From NCBI RefSeq assembly GCF_045291395.1, contig NZ_CP152342.1, positions 1,798,001 through 1,862,000 on the forward strand: 64,000 nucleotides of DNA, read 5' to 3'. The notes under the pieces were generated by a model that saw only the letters and a program-made list of their open reading frames with translations, was not told where the DNA came from and did no database searches. Both the position numbers and the translations under genes were made by a program. Shown here one piece after another: positions 17,799-27,182 of this stretch (its first letter is position 1; every line of letters begins with the position of its first letter). The DNA comes from MR-S7 sp000400995. GTDB taxonomy: Bacteria; Pseudomonadota; Gammaproteobacteria; Burkholderiales; Burkholderiaceae_C.

Positions 17799-17885
17799 AT
17801 TGTTCTTGCAAGCGAATGGCGAAATTGCCAGCCTGCAGTGTTCAATGAGGCCGCGTAAAGAATCCATTCACAATGGCCGCCTGGG

Positions 17886-17905
17886 CATAAATTCTTCGTA
17901 AATTC
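17886..17905 (-). promoter_or_regulatory. Tandem GAATTTA[CT]G operator upstream of porin-kdp operon
   Basis: On the minus strand, GAATTTACG (17905-17897) and GAATTTATG (17894-17886) repeat with exactly 11-bp spacing, one helical turn. Head-to-tail half-sites at this spacing are typical for dimers of OmpR/PhoB-type regulators such as KdpE. It lies about 90 bases upstream of the porin start. A second pair in the opposite orientation is at 18001-18020. Confidence 0.6.
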
Positions 17906-18000
17906 TCGCGGACAGGCTCGTGACGAGCGCGCTTGGAAGCGCGGGCTCGCATTGCAATATCCTCGTTCAGGAGCGGGCTGGGGCATTCATTCCGCGCGGA

Positions 18001-18020
18001 GAATTTACGTCGAATTTACG
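18001..18020 (+). promoter_or_regulatory. Tandem GAATTTACG operator, plus orientation
   Basis: GAATTTACG at 18001-18009 and again at 18012-18020, the same half-site and 11-bp period as at 17886-17905 but facing right. The remainder of the ~500-base spacer (17799-18311) holds no convincing gene apart from a possible hydrophobic reading frame beginning at 18215. Confidence 0.55.
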
Positions 18021-18311
18021 ACGCGTTCTGACGCGCGGAGATATGGTTTCGAGGGTTTGGAATTTCGATCCTTGATTCAATGCCGCAGTACCTGCAAGAC
18101 ATTTTTTTGTTCTCTGCGCCATCGGTTGCTTCGCAGCATGGTTTCGCATATTGCGCTCGCTTCTGGACTGGCATGTGCGCCGTTCGGCCTTGAAGGCCGA
18201 CAGCACCGCGAACCATGCGTGAGCTTCTGCACTTCCTGCTGGCCGTCTCTGCCTTCCTGGTGCCGCTGTTGGGCGCATGGCTGTTTATCTGCCTTCCCGA
18301 CATCACTTGTC

Positions 18312-18656
18312 ATGAGCGCAGCGGCATCGTTTTTCTGGGTCGTTGCGGCGACCAAGGTCTTACTTTCCGTTCCCATCCAGATCGGCGCCGCGCGCAAGCG
18401 AACACCTGAGCGCCTCAAGATGGCGTTGGGTCAGCGCAAGGACGACTGGCTGGCAATGGCCGTCATGGTGGTGGCACTTGTTTGCGACGAATATCCATTG
18501 ACTGGCTGGATGTACCTCAAGATCAAGTCAGCCATGTACGAGCTGTTTGGCTTCACGCCCAATGTTGCTGGCTGGACCTACCTTTTCGGGACGGTTCTGC
18601 TTGCGTGGCTGGTGCAAAGAACAATGCTGCGCCTTCGGTGCATTCAATCGCGTTAG
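18312..18656 (+). CDS. Hypothetical small membrane protein
   Basis: 114 residues from ATG 18312 with three hydrophobic segments (FFWVVAATKVLLSVPIQIG, WLAMAVMVVALVCDEY, WTYLFGTVLLAWLVQRTML) and a basic loop RKRTPERLKMALGQRKDDW. No family recognised and no clear ribosome site. An overlapping frame at 18215-18409 begins MRELLHFLLAVSAFLVPLLG and looks like an additional membrane helix, so a frameshift near 18300 could have split one slightly longer protein. It may be linked to the right-facing operator at 18001. Confidence 0.45.
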   Translation: MSAAASFFWVVAATKVLLSVPIQIGAARKRTPERLKMALGQRKDDWLAMAVMVVALVCDEYPLTGWMYLKIKSAMYELFGFTPNVAGWTYLFGTVLLAWLVQRTMLRLRCIQSR

Positions 18657-18706
18657 GACGGCGCCGTACGAAGCGCCGCGCAGCCGGCAACTGGACAGGT
18701 CCTCGC

Positions 18707-20110
18707 TCAAGAATCTGTGCGAGTGGAAAGCGGCCTGACCGCTCCGGCTGGGGGACACTTCGCACGAAGTTGCTTCGCGTACACCGCCCCCCACACAAGG
18801 CCCAGAAGAGCTGCCATCAGCGACCCCAACAACACACCGAGCTTTGCAGCGCCCAAGAGGCTCTCATCATCGAAGGCAAGCATCGCGATGAAGATCGACA
18901 TGGTGAATCCAATGCCTGCAAGAAGGCCGATCAGGACGATGCCTTCCCATGACACACCTGGAGGCAGCCTGCAAAAGCCAAGTCGCACCATGATCCAGCT
19001 TAGGCCGACCACGCCAAGCGGTTTTCCGAGAACCAGTGCCAGCGCGACGCCCACCATGATCCACCTCGGGTTGTCCGCTGAAAGATCGATTCCAGACAGA
19101 CTGACACCAGCGTTCGCCAGAGCGAACAGCGGCATGATGCCGAAGGCTACCCAGGGATGCAGCGCTGTTTGCACCCGAACCACTGGCGGCAGCATTTCGC
19201 GTTGAGCCAGGCGAAGCTGCCGCAGCGGTTCTGCGAGTCGGGCTGTGTCCTTTGTTGCTTCATTGCCCTCGCGCCCGAGCAAGTCCTGGGCAATGCGCGA
19301 CACCATGTCGAGTGGGCGTTCACGCATTCGCACCGGCAGCACGGGAGTCACCAGCCCCAGCACCACTCCTGCGAGCGTCGGATGTGCCCCGGTCATCAAC
19401 AAGCCGCCCCAGATGATGGCTCCTGGCACAACATACGCATAGGCTGACCCAACACCGATCTGTTGCAGGCTCAGCACTATCAGAATACCTCCGGCAGCCA
19501 CGGCGAACCCACTGTAGTCCAGCCCGCCCGAATAGAAGAAGGCGATGATCAATACTGCAACGATGTCGTCGATGATGGCCAACGCGAGCAGAAAGACACG
19601 GACGTTGCCGGGAATGGAGCGGCCAAGCAGCGCCAGTACACCCACGGCGAATGCGATGTCGGTTGCGGTGGGAACGGCCCAGCCATGTCGGCTGTCGGGC
19701 CCCATGTTCAACAACAGGTAGATCAGGGTGGGCACTGCCACGCCTCCCACGGCAGCAGCCAATGGCAAAGCGGCTTGCCTGGGACTGCTCAATGCGCCCT
19801 CGTGGATCTCGCGGCGGATCTCCATGCCGACAACCAAGAAAAATATGGTCATCAACGCATCGTTGATCCAGAAATGCAGGGATTGAGCGAAGACCAGATT
19901 TCCCAGCCCAATCGACAGTGGCGTGTGCCAGAGCGCGTGGTAAGTGGGCGCCAGCGGAGAGTTGGCCCAGATCAGGGCGAAGGCCGCTGCGATCAACAGC
20001 ACGATGCCGCTGACAGCCTCAATATGCAGAAAGCGGTCGAAAGTCGCGAAAGCGCGTTCAGCCAGAAGTTGGGCGCGCGGCAAATTCTGCCGTGACGGGT
20101 ATCGAGTCAT
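18707..20110 (-). CDS. nhaA: NhaA-type Na+/H+ antiporter
   Basis: 467 residues from the ATG at 20110. NhaA landmarks: HFWINDALMTIFFLVVGMEIRRE (helix II-III), GWAVPTATDIAFAVGVLALLG, and ALAIIDDIVAVLIIAFFYS, which contains the paired aspartates of the ion site, plus PLFALANAGVSL later on. About 12 membrane helices; inner membrane. It exports sodium in exchange for protons. The C-terminus is about 70 residues longer than E. coli NhaA and ends in a basic tail. It neighbours the potassium cluster, which suits an ion-homeostasis region but they are convergent or separate transcripts. Confidence 0.95.
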   Translation of the reverse strand: MTRYPSRQNLPRAQLLAERAFATFDRFLHIEAVSGIVLLIAAAFALIWANSPLAPTYHALWHTPLSIGLGNLVFAQSLHFWINDALMTIFFLVVGMEIRREIHEGALSSPRQAALPLAAAVGGVAVPTLIYLLLNMGPDSRHGWAVPTATDIAFAVGVLALLGRSIPGNVRVFLLALAIIDDIVAVLIIAFFYSGGLDYSGFAVAAGGILIVLSLQQIGVGSAYAYVVPGAIIWGGLLMTGAHPTLAGVVLGLVTPVLPVRMRERPLDMVSRIAQDLLGREGNEATKDTARLAEPLRQLRLAQREMLPPVVRVQTALHPWVAFGIMPLFALANAGVSLSGIDLSADNPRWIMVGVALALVLGKPLGVVGLSWIMVRLGFCRLPPGVSWEGIVLIGLLAGIGFTMSIFIAMLAFDDESLLGAAKLGVLLGSLMAALLGLVWGAVYAKQLRAKCPPAGAVRPLSTRTDS

Positions 20111-20424
20111 GGTCGCAAAAGCTCCGCGCGGCGGCCCGACCAACGCATGAACCTGTTTGCTGCGACATGCAGCCAACACCCGCGACTATTTTACCTGGCG
20201 GCTACCCAAGATGCCGCGCAGGCTAGGGGCAACCTGTTTTCGGCGACAACGGGATCGAACAGCTTGAGCGGGTCAGATCCTTGTTCCTCGCGTATGCACA
20301 AGGCCTGCCGTGATACCTGCCCAATCGAGGTCGAGCGCACGTTGGCGAACCCTGTCGAAGTACGCTTACATACGCTCATCACTCTGTGAGGATTGAGCCA
20401 TGAGCATGTGTGATGCAGCGACAT
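20111..20424. other. Intergenic, no gene seen
   Basis: 314 bases between nhaA and the PepSY gene. No coding frame with a family signature, no tRNA, no clear terminator. It presumably contains the nhaA promoter. Confidence 0.5.
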
Positions 20425-21675
20425 CTATGCGCGGGCTGTGGGTGCAAGATCTGTCTTGGCTCTCTTGCGAGACACCCTCTTGCGCCGCCAGATCATGAGG
20501 CCTGTCGCGCTCAGCATGGCTACCATCAACCCAACCACTGTGACGGCGGCTTGCAACGGGCAGCCCCACATAGCGGCCATGTGCAGTCCGGCCAGCCAGC
20601 CGGTGATCGTGTCGCCGCTGGCGGCTCCTGTCGGAAACCAGACTAGGCGCAGTTCGCCGGTATTGGCGTCGAAGGCGATGACGGTACGACCTACTCGTTC
20701 CCGCACGTCCAGACTGCTAAGCACGTAGTAGCTGAACAGCGCGCGCCGCGTGTCGTAGTACAGCAGGTCTTCGCGTTCCACGGAGAACCCCCGTGACAAG
20801 GCCTGTTGTCCCATCAACTGCCGGCCGACCTCCAGTGCCTCTTGCCAGCTCAGACCGGGCTGCTCCTGCGGCGCGGCCAGTACCGGCAATGAGCGTGCGG
20901 TGGCCTGGAACGACAGGCCGCCGCCTTTCATGACCGCGTCGTAAGCCGGTGTCAGGTTGAACGCCACGCTGCTCCACGCGAAGACGAAAAGCATGGCCCA
21001 TACCCAGAGGCCACCCGCCCGATGAAGATCGAACGTGAGTTTGTAGCGACCGCCGTGCCAGCGTACCCACCACGACGGCACCCACCGCCGCAACCAGGAC
21101 TTGCCGGCTGTGCCGCCGGTCCGCCGCCGCGTGCTCGGGGCGGCCGGCAAGGTCAGCCACAGACCGAAGAAGCAGTCCACTGTCCACAGCAGCGCCGCGG
21201 CGCCCAAGGCCAGCGTGCCCGCCAGATCCAGTGCCAACGAATGGTGCAGGCGATAGATTAAGGGCATGACGTACTGGCCACCGCGCGCGACCTGGCCCAA
21301 TACGCGGTCGCCGAGAACTTCGCCGGTATAGGGCTGCACCAGCACTTGAACTATCGGCGAGGCAGGCTTGCTCGCGTCGACTAGACTTGGCGCGACAAAG
21401 AAGACGGCCGACCTCCCCGGAGGCTGGCTCAGCGGGATATGGTTGACCTGCCGCTGCGGATACATCTGCGCCAACCGAGCACGCAGTGCCAGGGGATCCA
21501 GCGCTTTCTCGGCACCGGGGAACGGATATGCCGTCAGCAACTGTGGCGCGAGCAAGGCATCCAACTCGTCATACCAGGCCAACAGCGCGCCGGTGAGGCC
21601 TGCGACCAGCAGAAAGCCCGCGGTTACCAGCCCGATCCAGCTGTGCAGCCGCGCGATCACCGACCGTAGACGCAC
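20425..21675 (-). CDS. PepSY-domain inner-membrane protein (PiuB-like iron-regulated)
   Basis: 416 residues with four membrane helices: LHSWIGLVTAGFLLVAGLTG at the N-terminus, ALDLAGTLALGAAALLWTVD, AGGLWVWAMLFVFAWSSVAF, and VVGLMVAMLSATGLMIWRRK at the end. PepSY-associated regions lie between. Members sit next to TonB-dependent siderophore receptors and are thought to reduce ferric-siderophores or help iron release at the inner membrane. It starts 7 bp after the receptor stop, so it belongs to the same operon. Confidence 0.88.
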   Translation of the reverse strand: MRLRSVIARLHSWIGLVTAGFLLVAGLTGALLAWYDELDALLAPQLLTAYPFPGAEKALDPLALRARLAQMYPQRQVNHIPLSQPPGRSAVFFVAPSLVDASKPASPIVQVLVQPYTGEVLGDRVLGQVARGGQYVMPLIYRLHHSLALDLAGTLALGAAALLWTVDCFFGLWLTLPAAPSTRRRTGGTAGKSWLRRWVPSWWVRWHGGRYKLTFDLHRAGGLWVWAMLFVFAWSSVAFNLTPAYDAVMKGGGLSFQATARSLPVLAAPQEQPGLSWQEALEVGRQLMGQQALSRGFSVEREDLLYYDTRRALFSYYVLSSLDVRERVGRTVIAFDANTGELRLVWFPTGAASGDTITGWLAGLHMAAMWGCPLQAAVTVVGLMVAMLSATGLMIWRRKRVSRKRAKTDLAPTARA

Positions 21676-21682
21676 GCCTAGC

Positions 21683-24190
21683 TCAGAAATCGATCGTTGC
21701 CGAGAGATTGACAGTGCGCGGTGCCGACAACACGATGCCGCCAGAACCCGCGCTGCCCTCCCAGTAGTTGCTGTCAGCGACGTTCAGAACGTTCGCACGC
21801 AGCGTGAGGGGCCGCCCCAGCGCCCGTGTCTCATATCGCGCGCCGACGTCCCAACGTGTCCAGCTGGACAGCCTGAGGGTGTTGGCGGCATTCACATATT
21901 GCTTGCCGGTGGACAGCACGCGCGTGGTCAGTGTCAGGCCGCTTAGGAACGGAGCATCCCACTCCAGCCCGGCGTTGGCGATCCAGCGAGGTGCCACGAT
22001 GGCGTCCTTGCCATCGTTGATACCGCCCTGAGTGCGCGCCTGCTTGGCTTGCAGGTATGTCATGCCGCCCAGCAGCCGCACGCCGCGTGCCAGTTCGCCG
22101 AATGCGCTGAATTCCATCCCCCGGTTGCGCTGCTCGCCATCCATCACGTAGCGGTAGGCCAGTGGCATGCTGCCGGGCACGGTGATCGCGTTGGGCTGCT
22201 TGAGCTCGAACAGCGACAGGGCGCCGATCATGCGTCCGAAATCAACCTTGATGCCCAGCTCCTTCTGCTTGGTCTTCACCGGCGGGAAGACCTCGCCGCT
22301 GTTCTCGGCATCAGCGGGGGCCGTGGTACCCGAGCTCAGGCCCTCAATGTAGTTGGCATAGAGCGACACATTGTCCCAGGGCTTGACCACCAGGCCGACC
22401 GCGGGCGAATTGACCGCGCGCTCATAGCCGGAGGTGCGCGGATTCACGGGAGCAGTCGCTGCGTAGTTGTCTGTGGTGACCTTCTGGCGGCGCACACCCA
22501 GAATAAGGCGCACCGCATCGTCGTTCCAGGAAATGCTGTCGGAGATACCCACCGACGACAGCCTCGTTTCAGACGCCTCGCGGGTATCGAGGAAGCCCGC
22601 GAATGGCGCGCCGGCATACAGCGGGTCAGCAACGACGGCGGGGTTGTAAAGATTGGAAGCGAAACCGGCCCATTGCGCGAAGCCATAGCCGGCCCTGGTG
22701 TCCAAAGAGGATGCCACCAAGTTGACTTCATGCCGCGCCCTCAGCGCGTCGAACTTCACCCGGGCTCCGGTCAGGGCCGATCTGGACTTCGAGGTTTCCG
22801 GATAGTTGACGGGCGAAGTGGAAAGATCACCCGCCGGATTGAGGATGCGGGACTCGGTGCGGTAGTTGCTGTGCCGGTGGTCGCGCGCGCCCGCTGCGCC
22901 GTAAATCATCAGCGAGGACGACACGTCAAACTCCGCCTGCACAACCTGGTAGTCGTCCACGTACTTGCGGCGCTCCCAGTCCTGCGCGAAGCGCGCACCC
23001 GTCTTTGGCGCGGCGGGAATCGCCGTGAGTGCTGGCGCCAAGCGATACCCTACGGCGGCGGAACGTGCGTCGTCGGACTGGTAGCCCAGATCCAGCGAAG
23101 CGCGAAGCCGCTCGCCTCGATAGTCCAGCCCCACGGAGGCAGCCCCCAACTTCACTGACTGCCCCGCCGTTGCGGTATCTCCACTGCGATATACGCCATT
23201 GGCACGAACGCCAAGCTGGTTCTGCTCGCCAAAGCGCCGGCCCACGTCCACGTGTGTACCCCAGAGCGAATCGGAGGCGTAGGTGGCCGTCAGGCGTGTG
23301 ATGGGTGCGTCGGTAGCGCGCTTGGGCACCACATTGATAGCGCCGCCCACGCCCCCGCTGGGCGCCATGCCAGTCAACAGCGCGCTCGGGCCTTTAAGCA
23401 CTTCCACGCGTTCCACCGTTTCCAGCGACAGCGTGCCATAGGGCAGCACGCCATACAAGCCGTTGAGCGAAATATCCCGGTTGCCCAGCCCGAATCCGCG
23501 CAGGAAGAAGTTGTCACCTCCGCCCACACTGGTGTTGCGCCCGCGCGAGCTCATGCGCACAGCCGGGTCGTTGTCCAGCACGTCTGAGAGCGTAGCCGAC
23601 TGCTGGTTCTGCATCAGCTCGCTGGTGTAGCTGGCCACATTGAAGGGCGTGTCCATCACGTCCTGATTGCCCAGCAGACCCAGCCGGCTACCCCGCGCGA
23701 CCTGGCCGCCTGCGAATGGCGGGGGAAGCTCGGCATGGGATTCATTGCGGGCTGTTACGGTGACGGTCTCCAGAGTTGCATTGCTGATCGATGGCTGCAA
23801 CGGAGCGGATCGCAGAACATAGCCACCGCCGGATGTGGCTGCAGCCTCCAGCCCCGAGCCCGCCAGCAATTGAGCCAGGCCGTCACGCACACTGAAATTG
23901 CCTGACAAGCCTCGGCTCGTCTTACCCGCCGTGAGCGCCCCGTCGATCGACAGCATGATGCCCGCCGTGGAGGCGAAGCGATTGAGGACCTGGTCCAGCG
24001 TGCCTGCAGGAATCTCATGCCGCATCACCGGCGAGGCTCTGGCTGCAGTTTGGGCTTGGACCGCTGGGGGCAGCGCCATGGTGCTTACTGCCAGGCAGAT
24101 CATCAGCGCTGCGCGCGCCAGCGGCGAGGGAGAGAGAGGGGCGGGAAAAGCGAGCGGCGTGTTGGGTTGGCTGCAGTTGCGCTGATACAT
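21683..24190 (-). CDS. FecA-like TonB-dependent siderophore receptor with STN signalling domain
   Basis: 835 residues from ATG 24190, chosen because GGAAG stands 4-5 bases upstream (an upstream in-frame start at 24220 lacks this). Signal peptide, then an STN/secretin domain (AGTLDQVLNRFASTAGIMLS; GLSGNFSVRDGLAQLLAG), a plug (VERVEVLKGPSALLTGMAPSGG) and a barrel ending in Phe (VNLSATIDF). The STN domain signals ligand binding to FecR and the sigma factor. Substrate, probably a ferric-siderophore, is unknown. Transcribed with PepSY downstream and regulated by the FecR/FecI pair 110 bp upstream. Confidence 0.93.
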   Translation of the reverse strand: MYQRNCSQPNTPLAFPAPLSPSPLARAALMICLAVSTMALPPAVQAQTAARASPVMRHEIPAGTLDQVLNRFASTAGIMLSIDGALTAGKTSRGLSGNFSVRDGLAQLLAGSGLEAAATSGGGYVLRSAPLQPSISNATLETVTVTARNESHAELPPPFAGGQVARGSRLGLLGNQDVMDTPFNVASYTSELMQNQQSATLSDVLDNDPAVRMSSRGRNTSVGGGDNFFLRGFGLGNRDISLNGLYGVLPYGTLSLETVERVEVLKGPSALLTGMAPSGGVGGAINVVPKRATDAPITRLTATYASDSLWGTHVDVGRRFGEQNQLGVRANGVYRSGDTATAGQSVKLGAASVGLDYRGERLRASLDLGYQSDDARSAAVGYRLAPALTAIPAAPKTGARFAQDWERRKYVDDYQVVQAEFDVSSSLMIYGAAGARDHRHSNYRTESRILNPAGDLSTSPVNYPETSKSRSALTGARVKFDALRARHEVNLVASSLDTRAGYGFAQWAGFASNLYNPAVVADPLYAGAPFAGFLDTREASETRLSSVGISDSISWNDDAVRLILGVRRQKVTTDNYAATAPVNPRTSGYERAVNSPAVGLVVKPWDNVSLYANYIEGLSSGTTAPADAENSGEVFPPVKTKQKELGIKVDFGRMIGALSLFELKQPNAITVPGSMPLAYRYVMDGEQRNRGMEFSAFGELARGVRLLGGMTYLQAKQARTQGGINDGKDAIVAPRWIANAGLEWDAPFLSGLTLTTRVLSTGKQYVNAANTLRLSSWTRWDVGARYETRALGRPLTLRANVLNVADSNYWEGSAGSGGIVLSAPRTVNLSATIDF

Positions 24191-24331
24191 GTTCTTCCTT
24201 TCCGAGGGTTTCGCGGCCACCTCATACCTGCGTGAGGGCCTTACCTGGTATCCCGGACGAAAAGGAAAAAGTGCTACGGCAAGCGAAAGAAAATTTAGCT
24301 CGACCTGAGAAATCTGCCCATGGCGCTGGTT

Positions 24332-25348
24332 CTAGCCTGGCCTCGCGCGCACCGTCACCCAGTAGCGGGTCAGGCGATCGATACGCACTGGCAGTGCCTG
24401 GGCCAAGGTCGACAGAGCCAGATCGGTATCGTCGAGCGGGTACACGCCGGAGACGACGAGGTCCTGAACGGCAGAGTCGCACCGCAGCAGGCCGCTGCGA
24501 TAGCGGGCCAATTCGGCCAGAAAATCCTGCAGCCGCATACGTTCTGCCACCATCAGGCCACGTGTCCAGGCCGAATCGCCCGCTATGGATGCGACGGGCG
24601 ACTCCACCACCGTCTCTGAAAACCACAGACGCTGGCCCGTTCCAAGCCGCACCGGAACCGAACCAGCAAGGTGTGGCTGAACCAGCACCGCACCATCTTC
24701 CACGGACGCCATGGACCGCCCATCGGACAGCCGAACCGCGAAACGCGTGCCGATGGCTTGCACGGTACCATGTGGCGTATGTACAGTGAACGGCCGATGC
24801 GCAAGTCCCTCGGCGGCCCGCGGGTCTGGCGCCGTCGCGATGAAGACCTCGCCCGCTCGCAGGAGTACGTCGCGCGCTTGCGCCGTGAACCGCAGGTCGA
24901 TCGCACTGTACGTGTTGAGCACTAGGCGCGTGCCGTCGGGCAGCAGCAGATCCCTGCGCTCGCCCCGGCTCGTACGGTGATCGGCCAGCATCGATTGAAT
25001 CGGTGGCGTGCTCCGCGCTGCGTAGGCAGCCACGCCCGCTCCTGTGAACAACCCCACGGCCCGCAACAGCGTGCGACGGGTGGCGGCTTGGCGGGCTGCC
25101 CCCGCCGCACGCAGGGCATCGCCTTCCACCGGTCCAGTCAGCGACCGGACGCGATGGCTAGTTCGCTGCACCTGACTCCATGCCCGCACATGTTCAGCGT
25201 CCTGCGCCAGCCAGCGGTCGAATGCAGCGCGCTCGTCTGCCGTGACCTCGCCCGACCAGAATGTCACCTGCCATTCCAGCGCCCGCTGTATCAGAGACTC
25301 GGGAACGCGGGCTGATTCCATGGAGGACGATGCGTGCTTGGCGCTCAC
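24332..25348 (-). CDS. FecR-family anti-sigma/transmembrane regulator
   Basis: 338 residues: an N-terminal DUF4880 domain (QRALEWQVTFWSGEVTADER; FDRWLAQDAEHVRAW), one membrane helix near residues 95-112 (AVGLFTGAGVAAYAA), and a periplasmic FecR domain (LLLPDGTRLVLNTYSAIDL, VHTPHGTVQAIGTRFAVRL). It receives the signal from the STN domain of the adjacent receptor and controls the FecI sigma factor. Its start overlaps the sigma-factor stop as ATGA. Confidence 0.92.
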   Translation of the reverse strand: MSAKHASSSMESARVPESLIQRALEWQVTFWSGEVTADERAAFDRWLAQDAEHVRAWSQVQRTSHRVRSLTGPVEGDALRAAGAARQAATRRTLLRAVGLFTGAGVAAYAARSTPPIQSMLADHRTSRGERRDLLLPDGTRLVLNTYSAIDLRFTAQARDVLLRAGEVFIATAPDPRAAEGLAHRPFTVHTPHGTVQAIGTRFAVRLSDGRSMASVEDGAVLVQPHLAGSVPVRLGTGQRLWFSETVVESPVASIAGDSAWTRGLMVAERMRLQDFLAELARYRSGLLRCDSAVQDLVVSGVYPLDDTDLALSTLAQALPVRIDRLTRYWVTVRARPG

Positions 25349-25869
25349 AGCCCGTTCACACCGTCCGACGCCTGCATTTCTGCATGAAGCAAATGGGTCG
25401 CGCGCAGCATGTATTTGCGCACCGCGGCGAATGAAATGCCCATGGTTTGGGCAATTTGGGAGTACGTCAGCCCATCGAGTTGCGATAGCAGGAACACTTC
25501 TCGCACTTTGGCCGGCAGGGCACCGAGTACGCGGTCCACCAGCAGCAGTTCCTCGATGACCAGCGCACGCTGCTCGGCCGAGGGTGCTTGCGCCTGTGGC
25601 AGGTGCGCCAGGGCATCCATATAGGCGGCCTCCACCAGACGGCGGCGGTGAAGGTCGATCACCAAGCCTTTGGCGACCTGTGTCAGGTGGGCGCGTGACT
25701 GATCGGCCTCCGGTGTACGCCCCGTCAGGATGATGCGAAGGAATGTATCGTGCGCCAGATCGGCCGCGTCACCCGCATGGCCCACGCGCCGGCGCAACCA
25801 ACTCTGCAGCCAGCCGTGGTGGTCGCTGTACAGCGTGTGGATCTTGAAGGAGGTTTCGCCGGAGGACAT
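25345..25869 (-). CDS. FecI-like ECF sigma factor
   Basis: 174 residues from ATG 25869. Sigma-70 region 2 (LYSDHHGWLQSWLRRRVGHA, DLAHDTFLRII) and region 4 (LPAKVREVFLLSQLDGLTYS, QIAQTMGISFAAVRKYM) are both clear. It directs RNA polymerase to the receptor promoter when the ligand is present. A Fur-box-like palindrome sits 43 bases upstream, so iron repletion should silence it. Confidence 0.93.
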   Translation of the reverse strand: MSSGETSFKIHTLYSDHHGWLQSWLRRRVGHAGDAADLAHDTFLRIILTGRTPEADQSRAHLTQVAKGLVIDLHRRRLVEAAYMDALAHLPQAQAPSAEQRALVIEELLLVDRVLGALPAKVREVFLLSQLDGLTYSQIAQTMGISFAAVRKYMLRATHLLHAEMQASDGVNGL

Positions 25870-25911
25870 GCAAAAGCTGCTCAGGTGGGCAAGAGAGGGC
25901 AAACAGTAGAA

Positions 25912-25930
25912 AATGAGAACAATTCTCATT
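25912..25930. promoter_or_regulatory. Fur box upstream of fecI-like gene
   Basis: AATGAGAACAATTCTCATT is a near-perfect palindrome (only the centre is asymmetric), matching the pattern of Fur sites with TGAGAA..TTCTCA arms. It precedes the sigma gene by 43 bases. The following ~350 bases up to 26283 contain no recognisable gene. Confidence 0.75.
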
Positions 25931-26283
25931 GTATCCATCTCCTCCGCAGAGCACGGTGCTGCGTCGGTCCCGGAGGTCTGCGTAGCATCTCCTTTGCATG
26001 AATTGGGTTGCTGCCGGGGCTGAGGCAGTGCCTGCGCGATTTGAACGTTGCGTTCTTGCCAATCGTTAGCCGGCGCAGACGATTAATTTGGAAGAGAAGG
26101 AGGCCTCTCCAGAGTTCTCCCCGGGGGGCGGTGATTTGCTCTTGCCGTCCCGGCCACGAATTCTCCTTTTCCTCCGCTCAATCGTTTCCGAATCTGTCTT
26201 TGGCCGCCCCCTAAACCAGCCCTGACCCTTGCGTCGGCGGCACCTGCTCGTGCCGCTCCGGAACGGAATGTCAGGAGGCAAGG

Positions 26284-26448
26284 ATGCAGGGAACGAGTGT
26301 GCTGTTTGGTGAGGTGATAGCGGTGCTCTGCATCGTCATCGCCGGCGTGTGGGGTGCCACGCAGTGGACCGCCGCCGCCCTGGGCTATCAGTTGCGCCTG
26401 GGCTCGCCCTGGTTCGACCTCTTCGGCACGCCGGTCTACCATTCGCGA
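26284..26448 (+). pseudogene. 5' fragment of a traG/virD4-type conjugation coupling gene
   Basis: A well placed SD (AGGAGGCAAGG) precedes an ATG opening MQGTSVLFGEVIAVLCIVIA, then GVWGATQWTAAALGYQLRLG and SPWFDLFGTPVY. From memory this matches the N-terminus of TraG coupling proteins of Tn4371-like integrative conjugative elements. Similarity ends after about 55 residues, where an unrelated short segment begins (GTG 26480, STLVQTLLSYGAQLDQLFDL, unknown), itself cut at 26643 by an IS end. It is therefore a dead remnant. Confidence 0.6.
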
Positions 26449-26642
26449 CAATTCACACTGAATACCACCAAACGCCACCGTGCCTTCCACCCTCGTTCAA
26501 ACCCTGCTCTCTTATGGCGCGCAGCTGGATCAGCTTTTCGACCTCGCCGACAACTCGCCGCGGTTGCTTCGCTATGCCGATCTGAAAATGGGCGATGCAG
26601 TATGGTCGCGTATTGTTGTCGCAGAGCACGAGCGCGTTCCTC

Positions 26643-26676
26643 GGGTGAACCGCCCCGGTTCCGGGGCGGTTCACCC
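26643..26676. repeat. Perfect 16-bp palindrome, two fused IS3-type inverted repeats
   Basis: GGGTGAACCGCCCCGG is followed after TT by its exact reverse complement. TGAACCGCCCCGG resembles terminal repeats of IS3-family elements, so the palindrome looks like left and right ends joined head to head. It also could form a strong hairpin. Confidence 0.7.
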
Positions 26677-27182
26677 AGCTGTGGGTGGCCGACATGACCT
26701 ATGTGCCGACTTGGGCACGCTTCATCTACATGGCTGTGGTGATGGACGTCTTCAGCAGGCGCATGGTCGGTTGGTCGATGGGCGAGAGGATGACCGCGGG
26801 GGCTCGTGCTGGCGGCGCTGAACATGGCGTTGGCCCAGCGCAAACCCCGAGACATCATCCACCACTCGGACCAGGGAAGCCAGTACACCAGCCTGGCGTT
26901 CGGACAACGGTGCGCCGAGATGGGCAGCGTGGGTGACGCGTACGACAACGCCATGGGCGAGAGCTTCTTCGCCACGCTCGAGTGCGAGCTGATTGAGCGC
27001 CGCAGCTTCCGATCAAAGGCAGAGGCGAAGGTCGCGTTGTTCAGCTACATCGAGGGTTGGTGCAACCCGCACCAGCGCCATTCCGCGCTGGACTACCGCT
27101 CCCTGTGGAGTTCGAGCGCCGCATAGTCGTCGAGGCGCGTCCGACAACGGAGACCAACGAGGAAGACCGAATCCCGGCTTGA
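26676..27182 (+). pseudogene. IS3-family transposase OrfB remnant, two frameshifts
   Basis: Starting abruptly at the palindrome, the sequence reads TQLWVADMTYVPTWARFIYM, then VVMDVFSRRMVGWSMGERMT in one frame; after an extra base near 26790 it continues VLAALNMALAQRKP, HHSDQGSQYTSLAF, GDAYDNAMGESFFATLECEL, and HQRHSALDY. A lost C near 27095 then shifts it again (SPVEFERR..EEDRIPA). These are the DDE core and C-terminus of IS3-family OrfB. The first half of the gene and orfA are missing, so it cannot transpose. Confidence 0.85.

Noticed and set aside
24222..24330. Sigma-factor promoter for the siderophore receptor
   Set aside because: A CGTC element and AT-rich tract exist but spacing does not fit a clear FecI-type promoter.
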